Part shown: positions 40,257 to 45,544 of the stretch, one piece after another
Position numbering within the stretch: the stretch's first letter is position 1
Layout of the letters: every line of letters starts with the position of its first letter
Assembly: GCF_017614955.1 (NCBI RefSeq)
Contig: NZ_WVUH01000009.1
Location: 1-45,544, forward strand
Length of the DNA stretch: 45,544 nucleotides
Direction of reading: 5' to 3'
Origin: Micromonospora echinofusca
Lineage (GTDB): Bacteria > Actinomycetota > Actinomycetes > Mycobacteriales > Micromonosporaceae
Made by a program: the position numbers and the translations under genes
The notes under the pieces: model-generated
Told to the model about the DNA's origin: nothing
Databases searched by the model: none
What the model saw: only the letters and a program-made list of their open reading frames with translations

Positions 40257-40374
40257 ATTGGCCCGTGGGCAACTGCACAACGTCCCGCGGTTGACCGCGC
40301 GTTCGTGGGCCGGGCAGGCTGCGCCCGAACGAGCGAGGTTCACACCACCACAACAGGAGGGTCGTCGAAGCGCG

Positions 40375-41154
40375 ATGAACATCGTCGTACTCGTCAAGCA
40401 GGTGCCCGATTCGGGCGCGGACCGCAACCTGCGCAGTGACGACAACACCGTCGACCGCGGCTCGGCCAGCAACGTCATCAACGAGATGGACGAGTACGCC
40501 ATCGAGGAGGCGTTGAAGATCAAGGAAGCGCACGGGGGTGAGGTCACCATCCTGACCATGGGTCCGGACCGGGCGACCGAGTCGATCCGCAAGGCGCTCT
40601 CCATGGGGCCGGACAAGGCCGTGCACGTCGTCGACGACGCCCTGCACGGGTCCTGCGCGGTGGCCACCAGCAAGGTCCTCGCCGCCGCCCTCGGCACGCT
40701 CAACCCCGACCTGGTGATCTGCGGCGCCGAGTCCACCGACGGTCGGGTCCAGGTGATGCCGCACATGCTCGCCGAGCGGCTCGGGGTCGCCGCGCTGACC
40801 GGTGCCCGCAAGCTGACCGTCGACGGCGGCAACCTGACCGTCGAGCGGCAGACCGAGGAGGGCTACGAGGTGGTCAGCGCCAGCACCCCCGCCGTGGTCT
40901 CCGTCTGGGACACCATCAACGAGCCCCGGTACCCCTCGTTCAAGGGCATCATGGCCGCCAAGAAGAAGCCGGTGCAGACCCTCTCCCTGGCCGACCTGGG
41001 CGTCGCGCCCGGCGAGGTCGGCTTCGACGGTGCCACCAGCACCGTCCTGGAGCACAGCAAGCGCCCGCCGCGCTCCGGCGGCGCGAAGATCACCGACGAG
41101 GGCGACGGCGGCGTGAAGCTGGTCGAGTTCCTCGCCACCGAGAAGTTCGTCTGA
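40375..41154 (+). CDS. etfB: Electron transfer flavoprotein subunit beta
   Basis: A 259-aa ETF beta subunit (FixA-type). It forms a soluble heterodimer with EtfA that carries electrons from acyl-CoA dehydrogenases to the respiratory chain. Marks are the start MNIVVLVKQVPDSGADRNL, INEMDEYAIEEALKIKE, and the AMP-binding/ETF beta signature region CGAESTDGRVQVMPHMLAERLGVAALT. AGGAGG lies 14 bases before the ATG. etfA follows 12 bases downstream. The 219-base upstream region holds a CRP-type site and a second operator candidate. Confidence 0.95.
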   Translation: MNIVVLVKQVPDSGADRNLRSDDNTVDRGSASNVINEMDEYAIEEALKIKEAHGGEVTILTMGPDRATESIRKALSMGPDKAVHVVDDALHGSCAVATSKVLAAALGTLNPDLVICGAESTDGRVQVMPHMLAERLGVAALTGARKLTVDGGNLTVERQTEEGYEVVSASTPAVVSVWDTINEPRYPSFKGIMAAKKKPVQTLSLADLGVAPGEVGFDGATSTVLEHSKRPPRSGGAKITDEGDGGVKLVEFLATEKFV

Positions 41155-41166
41155 GGGGTAACGGTC

Positions 41167-42126
41167 ATGGCTGAGGTACTTGTCGTCGTCGAAGCCACCA
41201 GGGAATTCGGCGTCAAGAAGGTCACCCTGGAGATGCTCACCCTCGCCCGCGAGCTGGGTACCCCGTCGGCCGTCGTGCTCGGCGGCCCCGGTGCCGCCGC
41301 CGCGCTCGCCGACAGGCTCGGTGAGTACGGCGCGGAGAAGATCTACGCCGCCGAGAGCGAGGAGATCGACGGTTACCTGGTGGCCCCCAAGGCCACCGTC
41401 CTGGCCGACCTGGTCCGGCGGGTCTCGCCGGCCGCCGTGCTGCTCGCCTCCGCCCAGGAGGGCAAGGAGATCGCGGCCCGGCTCGCGGTCAAGCTGGACA
41501 ACGGCATCCTGACCGACGTGGTCTCGCTCGACACGGACGGCACCGCCACCCAGGTGGCCTTCGCCGGCTCCACCATCGTCAAGTCCAAGGTCACCCGGGG
41601 CCTGCCGCTGGTCACCCTCCGCCCGAACTCGGTCAACCCGGTCCCGGCGCCGGCCACCCCGGCCGTCGAGCAGCTCACCGTCCAGGTCGGCGACACCGAC
41701 AAGCTGGCGAAGGTGGTCGACCGGGTCGCCGAGCAGAAGGGCTCCCGCCCCGAGCTGACCGAGGCCAGCGTGGTCGTCTCCGGCGGCCGTGGGGTCGGCA
41801 ACGCCGACAACTTCAAGCTGGTCGAGGAGCTGGCCGACCTGCTCGGCGGCGCCGTCGGGGCGTCCCGGGCGGCCGTCGACTCCGGCTTCTACCCGCACCA
41901 GTTCCAGGTCGGGCAGACCGGCAAGACGGTCTCCCCGCAGCTCTACGTCGCCCTCGGCATCTCCGGCGCGATCCAGCACCGGGCCGGCATGCAGACCTCG
42001 AAGACCATCGTCGCGGTCAACAAGGACGCCGAGGCGCCGATCTTCGAGCTGGCCGACTTCGGCGTGGTCGGCGACCTGTTCAAGGTCGTCCCGCAGGCCG
42101 CCGACGAGGTACGCAAGCGCAAGTGA
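41167..42126 (+). CDS. etfA: Electron transfer flavoprotein subunit alpha
   Basis: A 319-aa ETF alpha subunit (FixB-type) that binds FAD in its C-terminal domain. The signature is [46 protein letters not shown], with [38 protein letters not shown] ahead of it. GAGGGGTAAC precedes the ATG. It completes a two-gene operon with etfB and is followed by a 20-bp-stem terminator. No ETF-ubiquinone oxidoreductase gene is adjacent. Confidence 0.96.
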   Translation: MAEVLVVVEATREFGVKKVTLEMLTLARELGTPSAVVLGGPGAAAALADRLGEYGAEKIYAAESEEIDGYLVAPKATVLADLVRRVSPAAVLLASAQEGKEIAARLAVKLDNGILTDVVSLDTDGTATQVAFAGSTIVKSKVTRGLPLVTLRPNSVNPVPAPATPAVEQLTVQVGDTDKLAKVVDRVAEQKGSRPELTEASVVVSGGRGVGNADNFKLVEELADLLGGAVGASRAAVDSGFYPHQFQVGQTGKTVSPQLYVALGISGAIQHRAGMQTSKTIVAVNKDAEAPIFELADFGVVGDLFKVVPQAADEVRKRK

Positions 42127-42132
42127 CCCGTT

Positions 42133-42176
42133 CGTCAGGGGGTGGCGGTCCGGCAGCGGACCGCCACCCCCTGACG
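42133..42176 (+). terminator. Perfect 20-bp hairpin terminator of etfBA
   Basis: Arms 42133-42152 (from CGTCAGGGGG) and 42157-42176 (ending CCCCCTGACG) are perfect complements around GCAG, 6 bases after the etfA stop. Confidence 0.9.
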
Positions 42177-42186
42177 CGTCACGGGG

Positions 42187-42234
42187 GAGTTGACCGGCGG
42201 GACGGGGAGCTGAAGCCGGCCCGCCGGTCAACTC
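42187..42234 (-). terminator. Hairpin over the anti-sigma stop codon
   Basis: GAGTTGACCGGCGGG (42187-42201) and CCCGCCGGTCAACTC (42220-42234) pair perfectly with an 18-base loop. The right arm contains the stop codon of the leftward anti-sigma gene, so the stem begins inside the coding region. Confidence 0.75.
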
Positions 42235-43145
42235 GTCAGGGTGCCCCGGAGCAGGCTGTCACCCGAGTGGGCCTGGTTGTTGTCGTACCCCTCGGCGGAG
42301 ACGTCAACCACCCGGAAGCTGTCCAGGTCGACGTTCGGGGGCAGCGGCAACAGGACGTCCGAACCGTCGCCCAGCACCCCCACCGAGAACATCTTCATGG
42401 TGCTCGGGTTGATCAACCAGACCTCGTAGTAGCCCGGAACCTGCGGCAGGTTGGACACGTGCAGGTGCAACCGCCCGTCCTTGAACACCCGGGCACTGCC
42501 GCTGGCGCTGGCCGGCGTGCTGCCGTACGCGCTCAGCGGCGCCTGGGCGACCACCGCCGGGGTGGGTGCCGGTGGCTCCGGGGCGTACGGCCGCAGCGCC
42601 ACCACCGTACCGACCACGCCGATCGCGGCGGCGGCGACAGCGGTCGCGGCGGTGACCACCCAGCGACCGAGGCGACCACGACCCGACCGGCGACCCGGAG
42701 CCGACGTGTCCCGCCGCCGGGGCGGCCGGTCCGCGTCCCCCGGGCCGGTGGGAACGGCACCGTCGCGCAGCGGCCCGGCGGGCCGGTCACCGACCGGTGT
42801 CGGAACGACCGGCGGGTCGGCCACGGTCGCCGGCCCCGTCGACCCCGGACCGTGCGCCGCCGCCCCGACCGGCTCCTCACCGGTACGCTGCCGGCGCACC
42901 TCGCCGAGTGACGGCAGTGCCTGGGCCGCGGCGATCTCGGCGGTGATGTTCTGCCAGACGTGCTCCGGCGGAGCCGGCAGGTCGGTCAGCCCCTGGGTGT
43001 CCGCGCCGAGCCCGGCGACGTGCCGCAGCGACTCGAACTCGTCCCGACAGGCGACGCAGGAGTCGAGATGCCGGGTGTCGTCGGCTGCCGCGGTCAGTTC
43101 ACCGAGCGCCAGAAAGACCAGCCGGTCGTGATCCAGGTGCGACAC
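42228..43145 (-). CDS. Anti-sigma factor (zinc-finger + RskA-like)
   Basis: A 305-aa membrane anti-sigma factor. The N-terminal zinc anti-sigma domain has His26, Cys30 and Cys33 (HLDSCVACRDE). A Pro/Arg-rich cytoplasmic linker leads to one helix (about 160-185), then an extracytoplasmic RskA-type domain (GRLHLHVSNLPQVPGYYEVWLINPSTMKMFSVGVL, later SFRVVDVSAEG). It would hold the ECF sigma factor inactive until a surface signal triggers proteolysis. Its 5' end overlaps the sigma gene by 47 bases, so the two are coupled. The 3' end lies in a terminator hairpin. Confidence 0.9.
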   Translation of the reverse strand: MSHLDHDRLVFLALGELTAAADDTRHLDSCVACRDEFESLRHVAGLGADTQGLTDLPAPPEHVWQNITAEIAAAQALPSLGEVRRQRTGEEPVGAAAHGPGSTGPATVADPPVVPTPVGDRPAGPLRDGAVPTGPGDADRPPRRRDTSAPGRRSGRGRLGRWVVTAATAVAAAAIGVVGTVVALRPYAPEPPAPTPAVVAQAPLSAYGSTPASASGSARVFKDGRLHLHVSNLPQVPGYYEVWLINPSTMKMFSVGVLGDGSDVLLPLPPNVDLDSFRVVDVSAEGYDNNQAHSGDSLLRGTLTS

Positions 43146-43755
43146 CGTCCACCTCCCATCTGCGTTTCAGGCTCGCCATGCCGCGCCGGATGTGACTCTT
43201 CACCGTGCCCAGCGGCACCCCGGTCACCGTCGCTATCTGTTGGTGGGTCAGGTCGTCGAAGAACGCCAGTTCGAGCATCCGTCGCTGGTCGGCGGGGAGC
43301 CGGGCCAACTCGTCGGCGACCACCAGCCGGTCCACCACCCGGTCCGGGCTCGGCCCCTCCGGGGCCGGCTCGGGCAGCTGCCGGACCTGGTCGACGATCC
43401 GGTCCTCCCGGGCCACCGCCCGGAGCCGGTCGATCACCTTGCGCCGGCCGATGCCGAGCAGCCAGCCGATCAACGAGCCCCGGGTCGGGTCGAACGAGTC
43501 CCGACCCAGCCAGGCCGCCACGAAGGTGGCCTGGGTGACGTCCTCGGCGTCGGCGCGGTTCGCCAGAGTGCTGGTGGCCAGGTGGAAGACGGCCCGGCCG
43601 AAGCGGTCGTACGCCTCGCGTAGTGCCGTCTCGTCACCGGACCGGAAACGCTCGGCGAGATCGTCGGGCCCCGGTGGCCCGGAGTTGTGGAGCGCCTCCG
43701 TCATCGGGCGCGTGGCCTTGTGTGGGGCATGCCTGACTGTAGCCTCCGCGACCAT
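43099..43755 (-). CDS. ECF RNA polymerase sigma factor (SigK-like)
   Basis: A 218-aa extracytoplasmic-function sigma factor. Region 2 includes DRFGRAVFHLATSTLANRADAEDVTQATFVAAWLG. Region 4 has LPADQRRMLELAFFDDLTHQQIATVTGVPLGTVKSHIRRGMASLKRRW. Region 3 is absent, as usual. The long C-terminal overlap with the anti-sigma gene is typical of SigK/RskA-like pairs. The start is uncertain: ATG 43755 has GGGAG at 10 bases; ATG 43704 gives a more usual N terminus but no clear site; GTG 43776 is also in frame. It diverges from the DUF4397-sortase operon, which is the likely target. Confidence 0.88.
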   Translation of the reverse strand: MVAEATVRHAPHKATRPMTEALHNSGPPGPDDLAERFRSGDETALREAYDRFGRAVFHLATSTLANRADAEDVTQATFVAAWLGRDSFDPTRGSLIGWLLGIGRRKVIDRLRAVAREDRIVDQVRQLPEPAPEGPSPDRVVDRLVVADELARLPADQRRMLELAFFDDLTHQQIATVTGVPLGTVKSHIRRGMASLKRRWEVDGVAPGSRPAGLSGAR

Positions 43756-43958
43756 CAGCACCCCACTCCCGGTCACCGCTCAACGGTCGTTCTCACCGGT
43801 ACTTCGCGGTCGGGTGCCCCGGTGGATGCACCGCCGACCGGATAAAGAAATGCCCCGCCCCGCGCATCCGGTTCCGGCGTACCCGTCGTAACCCGTTCTG
43901 CAAGCCGGCCCGGGCTCCCGCCCACCGGCGACATCCAGCAGCACCGCCAGGAGGAGAG

Positions 43959-44789
43959 ATGCAGGCATCGTTCATCCGTCGGACCGGCGCGGGGGCGGCG
44001 GTCCTCGCCGCGACGTTCGCCAGCGTGGGCGTGTTCTCCGCGACCCCGGCGTTCGCCGCCAGCTCGAAGGTCTCCGTGGTGCACGGCATCCCGGACACCC
44101 CGGTCGACGTGTACGTCAACGGCAACAAGACCCTGGACAACTTCAAGCCCGGCGACGTGGCCGGTCCGCTCGACCTGGCGCAGGGCGAGTACGACATCGC
44201 GCTGACCAAGCCCGGTGAGCCGATCGGCCAGGCGATCCTGAAGGTCGACAACGCCGCCGTCCCCGGTGGGGCGAACATCAGCATCGCCGCCCACCTCGAC
44301 GCAGCCGGCCAGCCGAAGATCACCCCGTTCGTCAACGACACCGCGAAGGTGGCCGCCGGCAAGGCCCGCCTGATCGTCCGGCACACCGCCGCCGCTCCGG
44401 CGGTGGACGTCCGCGCCGGGGGTACCCCGGTCTTCCGGAACCTGACCAACCCCAACGAGGCCAAGGGTGACGTGGCCGCCGGCACCGTCGCGGCCGACGT
44501 GGTGCTGGCCGGTACCGAGACCGTGGCGATCGGCGCGCAGCAGCTCAACCTGAAGGAGGGCACCGCGACCATCGTCTACGCGATCGGCTCGGCCGAGGCG
44601 AAGACGCTGACCGTGGTGGCGCAGACCATCGACGGCCTGCACTCCGCCCCGCACCGGGTACCCAGCGGCACCGGCGGCGGGGCCGACAGCGGCCCGGGCG
44701 CCTGGTGGTACGCGCTGGCCGGCGCCGGGGTGCTGCTCCTGGTCGGCGGCGGGGCCCGGGTGGCCACCGCCCGGTCGGGCCGCCGGTGA
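43959..44789 (+). CDS. Secreted DUF4397 surface protein
   Basis: A 276-aa exported protein. The signal peptide ends at PAFAAS (about residue 33). Two DUF4397 repeats follow, each beginning with a KVSVVHGIPDTPVDVYVNG or ARLIVRHTAAAPAVDVRAG strand. A Gly/Ser linker leads to a C-terminal helix (about 248-268) and a basic end (ATARSGRR). This resembles a cell-wall sorting signal but no LPxTG-like motif precedes the helix. AGGAGAG lies just before the ATG. Its stop overlaps the sortase start, pointing to a functional link. Confidence 0.87.
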   Translation: MQASFIRRTGAGAAVLAATFASVGVFSATPAFAASSKVSVVHGIPDTPVDVYVNGNKTLDNFKPGDVAGPLDLAQGEYDIALTKPGEPIGQAILKVDNAAVPGGANISIAAHLDAAGQPKITPFVNDTAKVAAGKARLIVRHTAAAPAVDVRAGGTPVFRNLTNPNEAKGDVAAGTVAADVVLAGTETVAIGAQQLNLKEGTATIVYAIGSAEAKTLTVVAQTIDGLHSAPHRVPSGTGGGADSGPGAWWYALAGAGVLLLVGGGARVATARSGRR

Positions 44790-45451
44790 CGGTACGCAAC
44801 CGCGGCGCGCTGGCGGCCACGGCCGCCGGCGTCGCCGTGCTCACCGTCGCCGGTCTGGTCGCCTGCGCGTCCCGACCGGCCGGGAACGTGGGCAGCGAGG
44901 AGGTGCGGCAGCTCGCCACCGCGAGCCCGGACACCGGGGCCACCGGCCCGGCCCCGACGTCCGTCCCGGTCACCCGGGGCGATCTGCCCACCGCCGCCGC
45001 GACGGTCCCGCCGGTACGGCTGCGGATCGCCCGGATCGGGGTGACCGCCACGGTCGACCCGGTCGGGGTGGACCCGGTGAGCAACGAGTTCGAGGTGCCG
45101 CCGAGCGTGGACCGGATCGGCTGGTACCGCCACGGGCCCGGGTTGGAGGCGGACACCGGCTCGATCGTGGTCGCCGGGCACGTGGACAGTGCCGAGCAGG
45201 GCGCGGGGGCGTTCTTCCGGCTGCGGGAACTCGACCGGGGCGACACCGTCACCGCCACGGGAAGCGACGGGGTGGCACGCACGTACCGGGTGGTGGCCCG
45301 GGAGGAGTACCCGAAGACGAAGATCCCGCTGGAGCGGTACTTCGCCCGGGACGGTCGACCCCGGCTGACCCTGATCACCTGCGGTGGCCCGTTCGACGCC
45401 AAGGCCCGCAGCTACCGGGACAACGTCGTGGTCACCGCGGTACCCGTCTGA
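44786..45451 (+). CDS. Class F sortase
   Basis: A 221-aa class F (actinobacterial) sortase, which joins surface proteins to the wall or to each other. The N-terminal helix carries a lipobox-like LVAC (Cys27), so it may be a lipoprotein or simply membrane-anchored. The catalytic triad is His132 (VAGHVDS), Cys199 (LITCGG) and Arg211 (SYRDN), with the family motif RLRIARIGVTATVDPVGVD before it. It starts at GTG 44786 within the stop codon of the DUF4397 gene. The obvious substrate candidate is that protein, which however lacks a clear sorting motif. Confidence 0.92.
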   Translation: MTVRNRGALAATAAGVAVLTVAGLVACASRPAGNVGSEEVRQLATASPDTGATGPAPTSVPVTRGDLPTAAATVPPVRLRIARIGVTATVDPVGVDPVSNEFEVPPSVDRIGWYRHGPGLEADTGSIVVAGHVDSAEQGAGAFFRLRELDRGDTVTATGSDGVARTYRVVAREEYPKTKIPLERYFARDGRPRLTLITCGGPFDAKARSYRDNVVVTAVPV

Positions 45452-45504
45452 CGTCGGCGCCGGGGCGACCGGCCGGGTGTGCGGACCGGGCGGCCGACCG
45501 CCCG

Positions 45505-45544
45505 GGTGTGCGGACCGGGCGGCGGACCGGCCGGTCCGCACACC
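45505..45544 (+). terminator. Hairpin terminator at the window end
   Basis: GGTGTGCGGACCGG (45505-45518) and CCGGTCCGCACACC (45531-45544) pair perfectly. The left arm is part of a 21-base element that also occurs at 45474-45494, giving an alternative longer-loop stem. Confidence 0.65.

Noticed and set aside
40183..42231. 682-codon minus-strand frame
   Set aside because: Shadow of etfB and etfA; the protein has no recognisable motif.
1..45544. CRISPR array or prophage
   Set aside because: No regularly spaced repeats with unique spacers and no phage structural or packaging genes were seen on either strand.

Overview
The window is chromosomal DNA from a very GC-rich actinobacterium. GTG starts, ATGA/GTGA gene overlaps, leaderless starts, an AfsR/SARP regulator, a DUF6244-type gene and palindromic AGGAAGGG/CCCTTCCT terminators all point to the family Micromonosporaceae (Micromonospora or a close relative). 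This placement is inference; no marker gene fixes it. Most of the window looks like ordinary core chromosome.

Layout. 1-3076: two tandem lipoprotein L,D-transpeptidases (cell-wall crosslinking) and a tRNA-Lys(CTT). 3105-6642: a 3.5-kb accessory island bounded by imperfect ~40-bp direct repeats that duplicate the right arm of the tRNA-Lys terminator. It holds a possible integrase tail, a DUF6244-like helical protein coupled to a decayed CdiA-CT-like nuclease toxin, and a divergent pair: a four-helix membrane protein of S-4TM type (a nucleotide-linked immunity effector family) and a kinase-fold protein with an intact HGDxxxxN catalytic loop. This divergent pair is the best candidate in the window for an undescribed conflict or defence system. 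6662-16165: DUF72 protein, AraC regulator, SDR, DUF2306 membrane protein, a NarL-type two-component pair feeding into a 1012-aa SARP/NB-ARC/TPR regulator, and a Tat-exported glycosidase-like protein. 16567-21978: an OmpR-type two-component pair, a GNAT enzyme, and NagZ-like GH3 divergent from a ROK repressor. 22147-28944: a secreted N-acetylmuramoyl-alanine amidase, an ABC exporter preceded by a 9-codon leader ORF, a second ABC ATPase, an F420/flavin oxidoreductase-like protein and ribokinase. 29006-35374: small membrane proteins, GlxA-type regulator divergent from a rhodanese, a coiled-coil protein, DoxX, enoyl-CoA hydratase and a ThDP enzyme. 35570-45451: a DrrAB-type exporter, DUF202/PLDc_N membrane proteins, GNAT, a small Cys-rich protein, EtfBA, an ECF sigma/anti-sigma pair and a divergent DUF4397 surface protein with a class F sortase.

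Themes. Peptidoglycan assembly and turnover recur (two L,D-transpeptidases, NagZ-like GH3, ROK regulator, amidase). Convergent gene ends are repeatedly closed by large perfect hairpins. No CRISPR array, rRNA, intact transposase or intact integrase was seen. All functional calls are from reading translated sequence and motif recognition; no database search was run.
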